Shown: positions 27,240-37,011, counted from the first letter of the stretch. The stretch: DNA of 64,000 bases from an uncultured Microbulbifer sp. (GCF_913055755.1 NZ_CAJXKH010000003.1:48220-112219), one strand, 5' to 3'. Numbers and translations: made by a program. The notes: generated by a model from the letters alone, not told the origin.

Positions 27240-27749
27240 ATGCATAAACAGGGTAGTGTGGTACTGATCGGTATGCCGGGTGCCGGCAAGAGTACGCTGG
27301 GGGTTTTGCTGGCGAAGGAGCTGGCGAAGGATTTTGTGGATACGGATGTTCTGATCCAGCTGCGGGAAGACAAGACGCTGCAGGAGATTATGAATGAGTC
27401 GGATTACCTGAATCTGCGCCGTATCGAGGGTGAGGTGATCTCCGAGGCGGAGTTGCCCAATCATGTGATTGCCACCGGTGGCAGTGCGGTCTACAGCGAG
27501 GAGGGGATGCGCAACCTGCTGCGGTTTGGTCCCGCGGTATTCCTGAACTGCTCTGCGGATGAACTGCGCCGCCGGATCCACAATTACGAGAGCCGGGGGA
27601 TTGCCAAGGCGCCGGGGCAGAGTTTCGAAGAGCTATTTGAGGAACGACAGGCACTCTACCGCCGGTATGCGGATATTGTGGTGGACTGTGATGGGAAAAC
27701 CCTGCAGCAGGGTTTGGAGCAGGTGCTGGAAAAGCTGAAAGCCCGCTGA
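27240..27749 (+). CDS. Shikimate kinase family protein
   Basis: A 169-residue P-loop kinase. It has Walker A GMPGAGKST at 11-19, the shikimate-binding Asp in FVDTDVLI near 32-39, the RRIEGE segment near 60 and the GGSAV motif near 79 matching the GGG substrate motif of AroK. The lid Arg appears in the ESRGIAKAPG segment near 118. It could make shikimate 3-phosphate, but aroB, the usual partner of aroK, is not nearby, so it may be a second isozyme or act on a related substrate. The start at 27240 overlaps no gene; palindromic repeat copy B follows the stop. Confidence 0.82.
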   Translation: MHKQGSVVLIGMPGAGKSTLGVLLAKELAKDFVDTDVLIQLREDKTLQEIMNESDYLNLRRIEGEVISEAELPNHVIATGGSAVYSEEGMRNLLRFGPAVFLNCSADELRRRIHNYESRGIAKAPGQSFEELFEERQALYRRYADIVVDCDGKTLQQGLEQVLEKLKAR

Positions 27750-27770
27750 TAGGTGGGTTAGTAAATACCA

Positions 27771-27893
27771 GTGGCGGCGCCGTCCGCGGGGACAGCCTTG
27801 CCAGACACGCCGTAAACCCATCCCCGGGGGCTCTGCACCGCCATCCATGGCGGTGAAGGTCTGGCAAGGCTGTCCCCGCAATCGGCACCTTCG
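27771..27893 (+). repeat. Palindromic repeat element, copy B
   Basis: A 21-bp perfect inverted repeat (27786-27806 with 27859-27879) flanks the same core as copy A, with the inner hairpin ACCGCC-ATCCAT-GGCGGT unchanged. The outer flank reads ATCGGCACCTTC on the right. It lies between two convergent stop codons: 22 bases after the shikimate kinase stop and about 65 bases from the lrp-type stop. Confidence 0.9.
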
Positions 27894-27956
27894 TAGCACA
27901 CCCAGTGCTTGGCCGCCACGGACATCAATCAAAGCTCCCGGGACCAGGCGCTGGAA

Positions 27957-28427
27957 TCAGAGCGGTAGCTGAGTAGTGTACTTAACCTGCTTCAACGCAA
28001 AGGTAGAGTTCACCGAAGCCACATTGGGCAGGTGTACCAGGGAGCGCTTCAGCAGCTGCTCGTAGTGTTCCACGCTGTCTACCACCACACGCAGTACATA
28101 GTCCTTGTCGCCACTGGTTGAATAACACTCAACCACTTCCTGAACGTCCTGCACCGCATTCTCAAAATTGTTCAGAGAATCTTCATCGTGGTTGTGAATC
28201 GTCACGTAGCAGTATACTGTGACCCCCAGGTCAAGTTTGCGCGGGTCCAGTAGGGTGACGCGGCCGCGGATGATGCCTTCTGCTTCCAGGCGCTTGATGC
28301 GTCGCCAGCAGGGGGTATGAGACAGACCGACTTTGTCTCCCAGCTCGGCCATGGAATAATCGGCGTTCTCCTGTAGCGCCCGCAGAATCTTGCGGTCGAA
28401 ATCATCCAGGTCCGTTGAGCGCTTCAT
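27957..28427 (-). CDS. Lrp/AsnC-family transcriptional regulator
   Basis: A 156-residue feast/famine regulator. The HTH lies in about 8-55 (LDDFDRKILRALQEN, SMAELGDKVGLSHTPCWRRIKRLE). The RAM/ligand domain follows, with VECYSTSGDKDYVLRVV near 101. It diverges from the indolepyruvate oxidoreductase gene with 255 bases between starts, and probably controls it in response to an amino acid. AsnC-type specificity cannot be read from sequence. Confidence 0.92.
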   Translation of the reverse strand: MKRSTDLDDFDRKILRALQENADYSMAELGDKVGLSHTPCWRRIKRLEAEGIIRGRVTLLDPRKLDLGVTVYCYVTIHNHDEDSLNNFENAVQDVQEVVECYSTSGDKDYVLRVVVDSVEHYEQLLKRSLVHLPNVASVNSTFALKQVKYTTQLPL

Positions 28428-28478
28428 ATAAACTCCTATCCTACATATTCTTGTTTGGCCGAGATGGCTATCATAATT

Positions 28479-28523
28479 TTAAGCGCAAGCGTGCAAATAA
28501 AGCAATGTTTCATTGCGCTTTAA
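28479..28523. promoter_or_regulatory. Candidate Lrp-type operator region
   Basis: TTAAGCGCAA (28479) and TTGCGCTTTAA (28513) form a near-perfect inverted repeat. Between and overlapping them is a tight GCAATG-TTT-CATTGC palindrome (28502-28516). AT-rich spaced sites between divergent regulator and target genes are typical for Lrp-family control. Confidence 0.45.
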
Positions 28524-28682
28524 GCACTAGTATGACTTGACCACGCCGTCGCAAATTCCGGGCGCTGGCCTTTCAGGCAAAAAATTGCCGCCCGGACCTG
28601 CGATGCGCGCCTCGAATCACAATAATTATTGAATGCCCGCCCCGGTAGCGGGCATTCGTATACCAGCAGAAGATGTAGGCGT

Positions 28683-31600
28683 ATGAGCGAGCAGAAAGTG
28701 ACCACGGAATCTCCGGCAGCAACAGCCAAGCCGGTATCTCTGGACGATCGATACACCACTCAGCAAGGCCCGGTACTGCTATCGGGTATTCAGGCCCTGG
28801 TACGGCTTCCCATCGACCAGATGCGGATCGACCGCGCCCGCGGTCTCAACACCGCCACCTTTATTTCCGGCTACCGCGGCTCTCCCCTGGGGGGCTATGA
28901 CCAGCAGCTTGCGCGCGCGCAAAAACTGCTGGATGAGCACAATATCCGCTTTGTGCCCGGGGTCAACGAGGAGCTCGCGGCCACTTCCGTGTGGGGCTCC
29001 CAGCAGGTGGGGCTGTTTGAAGGGGCTGAGGTGGATGGCGTTTGCGGTATCTGGTACGGCAAAACCCCGGGTATCGACCGCTCCTGTGACGCTTTCCGCC
29101 ACGCCAATGCCGCCGGGTCCTCCCCCAGGGGCGGGGCGCTGATCATTGCCGGTGACGACCACGGCTGCAAGTCCTCGTCCTACCCCGGTCAGTCCGAATT
29201 TGCCTTCGTCGACATGCATATTCCCGTGCTGAACCCCTCCACTGTGCAGGAAGTGCTGGATTACGGTCTGTATGGCCTGGAGCTTTCCCGTTTCAGCGGT
29301 TGCTGGGTGGCGATGATCACCCTTGCGGAGAACATGGACAGTTCGTCTGTAGTCGAGGTGAACCCCGCCGGTGTCACCTTCGAATATCCGGAAGTGGAGC
29401 GCCCCGCGGGCGGCCTCAATATCCGCAAGCAGGACAATCCGCTGGAGCAGGAAGAGCGCTTGTGGCGTTACAAGCGTCCGGCGGCACTGGCCTTCGCCCG
29501 CGCCAACCAGCTGAACAAACTGGTGCTGGACAACCCAGACGCCACCCTCGGCATTGTTACCACCGGTAAGGCGCACCTGGACCTGATGCAGGCCTTCGAG
29601 GATATGGGGATTGACGAGGTCCAGGCGAGGGCGCTGGGCATCCGTATTCTCAAGGTGGGTATGACCTATCCGCTGGATGTGCCGGGTATCCAGGAGTTCG
29701 CCCGCGGGCTGGACTCGCTGCTGGTGCTGGAAGAAAAGCGCAGCCTGATGGAAGTACAGCTCAAAGAAGAGCTGTACAACGTGCACCTGCGGGACCCGCA
29801 CTTCCCGCGCATTCTCGGCAAGGTGGACGAACACGACAATCCGCTGCTGCCCATGTACGGCGAGCTGTCACCGGCGGTAGTCGCCCAGGTGCTGGGTTAC
29901 CTGCTGGGGGACGAGCGCCTGAACGAGCGCGCCAAGCACCGCCTGATGCGTCTCGATGCGCTGGCGGAGCGTATTTCCACCCAGGCGGGTTCCAGCGTTG
30001 CGCGCTTGCCGATGTTCTGCGCCGGCTGCCCCCACAACCGCTCTACCCGGGTGCCGGAAGGCAGTCGCGCACTGGCGGGAATCGGCTGTCACTATATGGC
30101 CCAGTGGCTGGACCGGGAAACCTTTACCTTTACCCAGATGGGCGCCGAGGGCGTCAACTGGATTGGCCAGGCGGCATTTACCAGCGAACCCCATGTATTC
30201 GTGAACCTGGGCGATGGAACCTATTTCCACTCGGGCCTGCTGGCGATCCGCGCGGCGGTGGCCGCCAAGGTCAACATCACCTACAAGATTCTGTTCAACG
30301 ACGCTGTGGCCATGACCGGTGGTCAGCCTCACGACGGTGAACTCGCCCCCGATATGATCTGCCGCCAGGTTCTGGCAGAAGGGGTGAAGAAGGTTGTGCT
30401 GGTAATGGACAACACCAGTAAATACGGTAACGCGCTCACATTCCCCAAAGAAGTGGAAATCCGCCACCGCGACCATATGCCGATGGTGATGAAGGAGTTG
30501 CGCGAAGAGCCGGGCTGTACCGTGATCGTGTACGACCAGACCTGTGCCACCGAGCTGCGCCGCAAGCGCAAGCGCGGCCTGCTGCCGAAAGCCGAGGGTC
30601 GCCCGTTCATCAACGAACTGGTATGCGAGGGCTGTGGTGACTGTGTGACCCAGTCCAGCTGTATTGCGGTGGAAAAAGTCGAGACCGCGCTCGGGGACAA
30701 GCGACGCATCAACCAGACCAGCTGCAATCAGGACATGTCCTGCGTCAACGGTTTCTGCCCGTCGTTTGTCACCGTCAAGGGCGGCAAGCTCGCGAAGCGC
30801 GCCGGTGTCGGTGATGCCCTGTGCCAGGCGGCGGACAAGCTTCCGGTGCCGCAGCTGCCGCAACTGCAGGAGCCGTTTAACCTGCTGGTTACCGGTGTCG
30901 GTGGTACCGGCGTTGTCACCATCGGCGCGTTGCTGGCCATGGCGGCGCATATCGAGGGCAAGGCCTGTAGCACCCTGGACCAGACCGGTCTGGCACAGAA
31001 GGGCGGGGCGGTTTACTCCCACGTGCGCTTCGCGGACAAGCCGCAAGCGCTGCAGGCGGTGCGTATTTCCGACGGCCGCGCCGATGCGTTGATGGCCTGC
31101 GACCTGATCGCCGCCGGCAACCTGTCCGCGAGCCTGGCCAAGCTCGACGAGACCCACAGCCGCGCGGTGGTGAATACCCACCTGAGCCCAACCGCGGCAT
31201 CCGTACTGGGCCGTGAGGATATCCACTCCCCGCAGGCAGTGCTGGATACCATCAAGGATGCGGTGCTGCAGCTGGATGTGGTGGAAGGCCACAAGCTGAC
31301 CAAGGCCGCGCTGGGGGATACCCTGGCAGCGAATATCTTCATGCTGGGCTTTGCCTGGCAGAAAGGCCTGATTCCGCTGGGGCTGGATGCCATTAGCCAG
31401 GCAATTGAACTCAACGGCGTGGCGGTGGAAGCCAACCTGCAGGGCCTGGCGGCCGGCCGTATTGCTGCCCAGGACCGCAGCGTGCTGGATGCGCTGCTGG
31501 CGCAGGACGAAGAAGTGTCCCTGCCGCAGGGGCTGGAGGCGGTGGTGGCGCACCGCGTAGCCCACCTGACCGGCTACCAGAATGCAGCGCTGGCACGCCG

Positions 31601-32234
31601 TTACCGGATGCTGGTGGACAAGGTTAAGGATGCGGAAATCCTGAAAGTGCCCGGCAGCGAGGCACTGGCGGAAGTGGTCGCGCGCAATTACGCCAAGCTG
31701 CTCGCCTACAAGGACGAGTACGAAGTGGCCCGCCTGTATACCGACGACCGTTTTATGGATGCGCTGAAGGAGAATTTCGACGGCGATTACCAGCTGGAAT
31801 TCAACCTGGCGCCACCGCTACTCAGCCGTTTCGACAAGGATCTGGGCCGCCCGCGCAAAATGAAATTCGGTGGCTGGATGCACAAGGCTTTCGGCGTTCT
31901 GGCGAAGCTGAAATTCCTCCGTGGCACCGCACTGGATATTTTCGGCTATACCGCAGAGCGCAAAATGGAGCGGGCGTTGATTGCCGAGTATGAGCAGCTG
32001 GTGGACGAAGTGGTTGGCAAGCTGAATGCGGACAACCACGGGGCAGCCATCGAACTGCTGAATTACCCGGATCGCATTCGTGGTTACGGGCTGATCAAGG
32101 ACGCCAATGTGGAAGAGGCTGCCGGCTTCCGCGCCCAGGCACTGGATCGTTTCTACAACCCGCAGGCCGCCGCCAAAGGCAAGGTAGTGGAGGTGGAAGT
32201 GTTCGACCCGGCCAAGGCGCAGCAGGTGGGGTGA
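28683..32234 (+). CDS. Fused indolepyruvate ferredoxin oxidoreductase (IorA-IorB type)
   Basis: A 1183-residue single-chain 2-oxoacid:ferredoxin oxidoreductase that decarboxylates aryl pyruvates (from Trp, Phe, Tyr) to acyl-CoA with ferredoxin as acceptor. The N-terminal pyrimidine-binding part has GYRGSPLGGYD near 60. The TPP domain has FCAGCPHNRST near 445 and GDGTYFHSG near 505. A Cys-rich segment CEGCGDC..SSC near 650 resembles a ferredoxin-type cluster site. The gamma domain begins with VTGVGGTGVVTIG near 738. The last 180 residues correspond to the DUF6537 tail of the fused family. The start at 28683 has a weak AGATGTAGG upstream; longer readings add a Cys/Arg-rich tail. Divergent Lrp control is likely. 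Confidence 0.92.
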   Translation: MSEQKVTTESPAATAKPVSLDDRYTTQQGPVLLSGIQALVRLPIDQMRIDRARGLNTATFISGYRGSPLGGYDQQLARAQKLLDEHNIRFVPGVNEELAATSVWGSQQVGLFEGAEVDGVCGIWYGKTPGIDRSCDAFRHANAAGSSPRGGALIIAGDDHGCKSSSYPGQSEFAFVDMHIPVLNPSTVQEVLDYGLYGLELSRFSGCWVAMITLAENMDSSSVVEVNPAGVTFEYPEVERPAGGLNIRKQDNPLEQEERLWRYKRPAALAFARANQLNKLVLDNPDATLGIVTTGKAHLDLMQAFEDMGIDEVQARALGIRILKVGMTYPLDVPGIQEFARGLDSLLVLEEKRSLMEVQLKEELYNVHLRDPHFPRILGKVDEHDNPLLPMYGELSPAVVAQVLGYLLGDERLNERAKHRLMRLDALAERISTQAGSSVARLPMFCAGCPHNRSTRVPEGSRALAGIGCHYMAQWLDRETFTFTQMGAEGVNWIGQAAFTSEPHVFVNLGDGTYFHSGLLAIRAAVAAKVNITYKILFNDAVAMTGGQPHDGELAPDMICRQVLAEGVKKVVLVMDNTSKYGNALTFPKEVEIRHRDHMPMVMKELREEPGCTVIVYDQTCATELRRKRKRGLLPKAEGRPFINELVCEGCGDCVTQSSCIAVEKVETALGDKRRINQTSCNQDMSCVNGFCPSFVTVKGGKLAKRAGVGDALCQAADKLPVPQLPQLQEPFNLLVTGVGGTGVVTIGALLAMAAHIEGKACSTLDQTGLAQKGGAVYSHVRFADKPQALQAVRISDGRADALMACDLIAAGNLSASLAKLDETHSRAVVNTHLSPTAASVLGREDIHSPQAVLDTIKDAVLQLDVVEGHKLTKAALGDTLAANIFMLGFAWQKGLIPLGLDAISQAIELNGVAVEANLQGLAAGRIAAQDRSVLDALLAQDEEVSLPQGLEAVVAHRVAHLTGYQNAALARRYRMLVDKVKDAEILKVPGSEALAEVVARNYAKLLAYKDEYEVARLYTDDRFMDALKENFDGDYQLEFNLAPPLLSRFDKDLGRPRKMKFGGWMHKAFGVLAKLKFLRGTALDIFGYTAERKMERALIAEYEQLVDEVVGKLNADNHGAAIELLNYPDRIRGYGLIKDANVEEAAGFRAQALDRFYNPQAAAKGKVVEVEVFDPAKAQQVG

Positions 32235-32249
32235 CCTGGTCTCATGATC

Positions 32250-32290
32250 GGAAATAAAAATGGCGAGCCTGGCTCGCCATTTTTATTTCC
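32250..32290. terminator. Bidirectional terminator with 19-bp stem
   Basis: GGAAATAAAAATGGCGAGC pairs with GCTCGCCATTTTTATTTCC over three loop bases. It separates the convergent oxidoreductase and porin genes. Confidence 0.88.
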
Positions 32291-32331
32291 GTAACCATCG
32301 TTTTTGCGCGTGCAGCGACGCGTTCACAGTG

Positions 32332-33573
32332 CTACCAGCGCATTTGGGTACGTATCGCCAGCTGGTTGGTGCCATCTCCGGTAAAGTCGTCGTCGCCGAA
32401 TACCAGGTTCAGCATAAAGCGCACATTGTTGTTGGCGTAATAGTTGAGCCCCAGGATGGCACTGCTGGCCTCGAGGCCGCGAATATCGCGGTTTTCCATG
32501 GTGTCGTAACGGGCTGTGAGTTCCCAGGTACCGCCCCACAGGCCCGAGCCCGAGGGTTTGGCGGAATTGAAGGCGCCGCGCTTGCTGTTATAGGTCTTGT
32601 GTTCTCCGGTCAGCATCCAGCTGCCCTGTATGTACCAGGTGTGGACGGTCTGGTCGCCAATATAGCAGTCGTCTTCCGTGGGGCAATAGAAAGGAGGGGG
32701 CGCGCCGAACTCGTCAAAAAACTCCTCTTCGGTGAGGTAATAGTCGCCGTCGAAATCTCCGATTGCGTATTCGGACTGGAAATAAACCGGACCAAAACTC
32801 CCGGCAAATTCCAGCGAAAAGGTACTCATATCTCCCCCCAGGTCGCCGGGAGTCAGTGCCATCAATTGTGAAGGGCCGCGGCGCCCGGCATAGTCGGCTT
32901 CGGCTATCAGGTCGGGGGTGTTCTGGTTGGCATTTTCAAAACTGATGGAGGTGCCGAAATACAGTGTACTGAGATCATCGTTGATCGGTGCCCAGGACAG
33001 CCGGCCTGAAGCGCCTACACCTTCATTCCGCCGGGTGCCGGCATCTCTGAGGTTGAAGGCCATGAATCCCAGGGTGTAGCAGTTCTCCACGCCCGTCCAG
33101 CCGATCCCCTGTTGAAACTGGTGTCCGTCATACAGCCCCGTAGAACTCGAGAAGGGGCGCTCCATCATGGTGATTTCATTCGAGCTGGTCATTTCCGCCA
33201 TGGAGCGGAACGGCTTGAACTGACCGATGCGCACCTCTCCATTTAAAAATTTCCGCGCGACATACACATCGCGAAAGCCACTCAGGGTATCGCCGCCCGC
33301 ATAATCCTGTTCGAGAATATAGCGCCAGTCGTAAACGTTGCCTTTTACGGTAACGCGCGCTCGGCGGAAATCTGTGGAACTCACCGGATCTTCCAGATCC
33401 TCATCGAACAGGTACAGGTCGAAATGAATACGTCCGCCGAGGGAGGCGGAATAATTGCCGTCAGCGCTTTCGATCTTCAGGCCGCCCTTGGTACTGGCTT
33501 CATCGGCAAAACTCAAGGACGGCGCAAACGCCATCGCTATTCCCGTGGCAAACAATACTGCCGGGCATTTCAT
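32332..33573 (-). CDS. OprP/OprO-type phosphate-selective porin family protein
   Basis: A 413-residue predicted outer membrane porin. A signal peptide ends near SFA (about 23). The barrel begins with SASLGGRIHFDLYLFDED, the typical first strand of the family, and includes FRRARVTVKGNVYDWRY, VRIGQFKPFRS and the C-terminal RTQMRW ending in an aromatic. It has many acidic and aromatic residues, so anion selectivity is not assured despite the family name. The start at 33573 follows GAGGATC. It is a single gene, terminated by the 19-bp hairpin. Confidence 0.85.
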   Translation of the reverse strand: MKCPAVLFATGIAMAFAPSLSFADEASTKGGLKIESADGNYSASLGGRIHFDLYLFDEDLEDPVSSTDFRRARVTVKGNVYDWRYILEQDYAGGDTLSGFRDVYVARKFLNGEVRIGQFKPFRSMAEMTSSNEITMMERPFSSSTGLYDGHQFQQGIGWTGVENCYTLGFMAFNLRDAGTRRNEGVGASGRLSWAPINDDLSTLYFGTSISFENANQNTPDLIAEADYAGRRGPSQLMALTPGDLGGDMSTFSLEFAGSFGPVYFQSEYAIGDFDGDYYLTEEEFFDEFGAPPPFYCPTEDDCYIGDQTVHTWYIQGSWMLTGEHKTYNSKRGAFNSAKPSGSGLWGGTWELTARYDTMENRDIRGLEASSAILGLNYYANNNVRFMLNLVFGDDDFTGDGTNQLAIRTQMRW

Positions 33574-33697
33574 CACAAGATCCTCCGCCTCGTCCGGCAA
33601 CCAGGTTGTCGAAATTCGGTTGTTGAATGAACAGGTCAGAGGGAGTTTAGCAGCCGATTACCGCCCGCAAGCGGTAACCGGTGCAATAGGCGGGCGG

Positions 33698-34591
33698 TTA
33701 TATTTGGTTGATCTGAAATCCCTGCTTTTGCAGTAGTTTTGTCACACTCCGGTCGCCAACAAGGTGTCCGGCACCGACGATGACGAACAGTGACTGATGG
33801 TCGCCGCTCAACTGTTGAATGGTTTTCGCCATGGTCCGGTTGCGCTTGAAGAAGAGGGCGTCATACAGCGGTGCGAACTCGGGATTTTCTTCCAGTCCTT
33901 CCGCAATGACGAGCTGGTAGAGTTCGTCTGTGCTTCCCTGCTTCCAGGCTTGCTTCATCCTGGGGACGAAGCTATCCATCTCTGCCAGCTGCTCCAGGGT
34001 TTGTTTCAAATACAGATCAGGATTTTCCAGGCTGTTCAGCATGCGCAGCTGTTCTATTACGCTCTCCAGCTCGAGGACCGGCTTGTTGCTCTTGTGTGCC
34101 TGCAACAGGAAATGGCGATCGATGCCGAGCTGGGGGTTGAGACCGCGAGCCTGCATCTCCACCATGCTGAGGGTGATCATCGCGATAGCCGGACGCTGCC
34201 GATTGAACATGGGTTCGGGAATATTGCGCTGGCTCAGCCATTCCTGCAGCTGCTGGTAAATATCCGGGGAAATATGGTTCTTTAGGTTGTCGCCCGGAGG
34301 GTACAGAGATTCCGTCATGATTTGCTGCTGCAATGTTATGTCGGATTCCGCCTTCAGGATATCTGCCTCCACCACCAGCGCATCGCTGCGATCGTAGGCG
34401 GCCTTGATGTCTTTGCGCAGCGGGTAAAAACTCTCATCGGCGAGGTGGACGGAGCCGAGCAAGTACACCGTTTTTTCGCCCTTGCGGGCTTCCAGTAACA
34501 GGCCCTGATCTTCTGCTGCCAGCGCCGGTTGCACGGCGACCATCAACAGCGTAAAGGCTAGAAACCAGAATGATTTGAATCCAATTTTCAT
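33698..34591 (-). CDS. TraB/GumN family protein
   Basis: A 297-residue secreted or periplasmic protein. The signal peptide ends at ALA near 25. The two family GxxH motifs are present: LLGSVHLADESFYPL near 44 and VGAGHLVGD near 275, with conserved acids between them (ALVVEADI near 70). TraB/GumN proteins are related to Tiki metalloproteases; peptidase activity is suggested but unproven in bacteria. The start at 34591 gives a clean signal peptide; the open frame upstream runs into the divergent glycosyltransferase promoter. Confidence 0.85.
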   Translation of the reverse strand: MKIGFKSFWFLAFTLLMVAVQPALAAEDQGLLLEARKGEKTVYLLGSVHLADESFYPLRKDIKAAYDRSDALVVEADILKAESDITLQQQIMTESLYPPGDNLKNHISPDIYQQLQEWLSQRNIPEPMFNRQRPAIAMITLSMVEMQARGLNPQLGIDRHFLLQAHKSNKPVLELESVIEQLRMLNSLENPDLYLKQTLEQLAEMDSFVPRMKQAWKQGSTDELYQLVIAEGLEENPEFAPLYDALFFKRNRTMAKTIQQLSGDHQSLFVIVGAGHLVGDRSVTKLLQKQGFQINQI

Positions 34592-34799
34592 AGTGTTTAG
34601 GACATCCTTTATTAACGGAGAAGTCAGGCCGGTTCGACCGGTGCGCATTTTCATCACACCACTCCATGCTACTGCATCGCGCAGGAATTGTGACCCTTTG
34701 TGGTTGTTGTGAATTTTGTGCGCTGTGGCGTTGATTTCAGCGGTAGAATAGTCAATCTGGAATGGTGAGCCGATACGGCGGGGATGCTGAGTATCAGAT

Positions 34800-35948
34800 A
34801 TGCGAATTGTGCAGATTTTGCCCTCGATGGAAACTGGGGAAGTGGCGCTGACCGCGCTGGAGTTCGCCCAGGAGCTGGTCAAGCAGGGACACGAGTCGAT
34901 TGTTGTTTCGGCAGGGGGGGAGCTGGTTTCGCGCCTGAACCTGCACGGGAGCCAGCATCTGCGGCTGGCGGTGGAAAAATCCTCGCTGCGCACATTTGTG
35001 CTGGTGGGCCGGTTGCGGGCACTGCTGCAGGAGCTGGCACCGGATATCGTGCACGCACGGGGGCCGCTGCCGGCGCGTTTGTCTTTTTCAGCGATCAGGA
35101 AAATTCCCGCCGGGTACCGGCCGCACCTGGTGACGTCGATTCATGAAAAACCCCGTCGGGGTCTACTTCGCGGCCGCTTGAGCAATGCGGCATTGTGTCG
35201 GGGCGAGCGGGTTATTGCGGCTTCGTCGGCGCTGGCCACATGCCTGCAGCAAACCTATCCGTCCGCTTTTGCGCAGTTGCCGCCTGAGGTCATTCACCGC
35301 GGCGTGAACACCCGGGAGCTGGACGGCAGTGCACCGGTATCCGGGCACTGGCATCAGCGGATTCTGAATGATTTCCCCCAGCTGGAAGGCAAGCACTGGT
35401 TGCTATTGCCCGCAGTGGTAGCGCCGGGGCAGGGGCAGCAGCAATTCCTTGAAATGCTGGCCGCCATTCGACTGCAACGGGACGATGTGTTTGGGCTCGT
35501 CCTCGGGGATATTCCCGACGGTGGTGACAAGTACGCTCGCAAACTGGAAAACCTGGCCGAACAGATGGGGCTGCACGAACACGTGCTGTTTCTCGGGCGC
35601 CGCCGCGACATGCGTGAGTTTTATGCCAGTGCGCGGATAACCTATGACCTCGCGGAAGTCGCGAATGGCACTGGCCGGGTTGTGGCGGAATCACTGGCCA
35701 TGAGTTGCCCGGCGGTTACCCTGGCGGGTAGCGGCGCGGGGGCTGAAATTGCTGGACACTGCTTCCCGCAAGGGGTCATCGCGGAAAACACCACCGATGC
35801 TCTGGTCAATGCCAGCCTGGAGATTCTGGATTCCCCCCGGCCGATCTGCTTCGACGGTTTTACCCTACAGGATTCCACCCGGCGGACCCTGGCGTTATAT
35901 GAAAGCCTGACGCGGGGGCAAGGTCAGGAAGCCGCGAGTATGGGCTGA
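34800..35948 (+). CDS. GT4-type glycosyltransferase, LPS-core-like
   Basis: A 382-residue GT-B glycosyltransferase. The N-terminal half starts MRIVQILPSMETGEVALTAL with an HARGPLPAR segment near 86. The C-terminal half has PAVVAPGQGQ near 205 and the donor segment GTGRVVAESLAMSCPAV near 297 with a partial E-x7-E. The lysine usually near the phosphates is in the GDKYARKLENL region. It is divergent from the TraB gene and its end overlaps by 25 bases, tail to tail, the ELM1-like gene. Probably adds a core sugar to LPS on the cytoplasmic face; inferred from neighbours. Confidence 0.85.
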   Translation: MRIVQILPSMETGEVALTALEFAQELVKQGHESIVVSAGGELVSRLNLHGSQHLRLAVEKSSLRTFVLVGRLRALLQELAPDIVHARGPLPARLSFSAIRKIPAGYRPHLVTSIHEKPRRGLLRGRLSNAALCRGERVIAASSALATCLQQTYPSAFAQLPPEVIHRGVNTRELDGSAPVSGHWHQRILNDFPQLEGKHWLLLPAVVAPGQGQQQFLEMLAAIRLQRDDVFGLVLGDIPDGGDKYARKLENLAEQMGLHEHVLFLGRRRDMREFYASARITYDLAEVANGTGRVVAESLAMSCPAVTLAGSGAGAEIAGHCFPQGVIAENTTDALVNASLEILDSPRPICFDGFTLQDSTRRTLALYESLTRGQGQEAASMG

Positions 35949-36994
35949 CCCGCTTGGTGGACTGTGCCGGCAGCGCGGTCATGCACTGTACGCACTCGCA
36001 GGGCGATGGCCCGGATCACCTGGCGGCGGGTTGCCAGTAGGCGTTCACTGGCCAGTGTCTGCGTCCCCGCGCCGCCAACCAGTTGGAGGGCGTCCGTGTT
36101 CAGGTCCGCGATATTCCAGCGGGCTAACAGCTGCTGCGCTTCAAAGGCGGCAAGGGCTGCCTGGTAGCGCGCGGGCGGCGCTGCGCTGTCCGGTCGCAAG
36201 CTGGTCACAGGCCGCCCAAGGTTGAAGGCGTCACTCAGCATGCTCATGCTGTCTTCGGTGCAGAATATGCGCCCGGCGTCGGGCAGGCTGGTGGCGAAAT
36301 CTGCAGCGCCTGCGTGCCCGGCCCAGCAACCGGCGAAAATTGCCGTATCACCCAGCACTCGCTGGCATTCCCCGCGCAACATCTGCGGGCTTCTGCGCGA
36401 TGTCGCAATCACCCAGCGAATGCCGTACTGACGGTGTATCGCCGCAGCCCAGCCCAAAAGGGCCTGCCAGTCCTGCTCCCGATATTCATAGCCGCTGCCA
36501 TCGCCCCCCAGCAGCAGTCCCCAGACATTTTCCCGCGGCGGGTGCCCGGCACCTGCGGCGACCGGTGAGGGGGCGAATGGCATAACGATATTGCTGCTGT
36601 CTGCAACGGGTGTGGGCTCCAGGGTCAGTAGCCCGCTAAAGTTGCCCGGACGCAACCGTCGTTGTGAGCCCAAAAACAGGTTTGGGCACGCCCAGCGGTT
36701 GCTGAGCGCGCAGTTCGCATAACTGGTATTGCCTCCGGCGGAAATCAGCAGGTCCGGCTTTTTCTGCGGTTGCTGCAGCTTATAGGCGCTGAGAATGGAG
36801 GTGGCGAGAGCGGGCAGGTAGTGCAACTGGTTACACGCAGACGCGAGGCCCCGGCGCGCCCATTTCCGTTGCAACTGGCAGTCCAGAGTTTCGTGGGTAA
36901 CTGCACGGTTGTTTTCGCTTTGCAGCCAGGCCAGCAGACCGAGACTCTGGTTCAGGTGGCCGGGGATACCGTCGCTCAAAATGGCAATATGCAT
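35924..36994 (-). CDS. ELM1-like (DUF1022) glycosyltransferase family protein
   Basis: A 356-residue protein of the mito-fission ELM1 family, which in bacteria has a GT-B-like fold and often sits in LPS or LOS core clusters. Matches: ILSDGIPGHLNQSLGL at 4-19, LLISAGGNTSYAN near 85, LLLGGDGSGYEY near 159, ATSRRSPQML near 197 and CTEDSMSMLSDAFNLGRP near 245. No signal peptide. It is 17 bases downstream of the next glycosyltransferase on the same strand, so they form an operon. The true activity of the bacterial family is not established. Confidence 0.83.
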   Translation of the reverse strand: MHIAILSDGIPGHLNQSLGLLAWLQSENNRAVTHETLDCQLQRKWARRGLASACNQLHYLPALATSILSAYKLQQPQKKPDLLISAGGNTSYANCALSNRWACPNLFLGSQRRLRPGNFSGLLTLEPTPVADSSNIVMPFAPSPVAAGAGHPPRENVWGLLLGGDGSGYEYREQDWQALLGWAAAIHRQYGIRWVIATSRRSPQMLRGECQRVLGDTAIFAGCWAGHAGAADFATSLPDAGRIFCTEDSMSMLSDAFNLGRPVTSLRPDSAAPPARYQAALAAFEAQQLLARWNIADLNTDALQLVGGAGTQTLASERLLATRRQVIRAIALRVRTVHDRAAGTVHQAGQPILAAS

Positions 36995-37011
36995 CGTCTA
37001 CCTCTGTGGAA

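Noticed and set aside
27771..27893. Palindromic elements as insertion sequences
   Set aside because: They are too short to encode a transposase and no target-site duplication was seen at either end.
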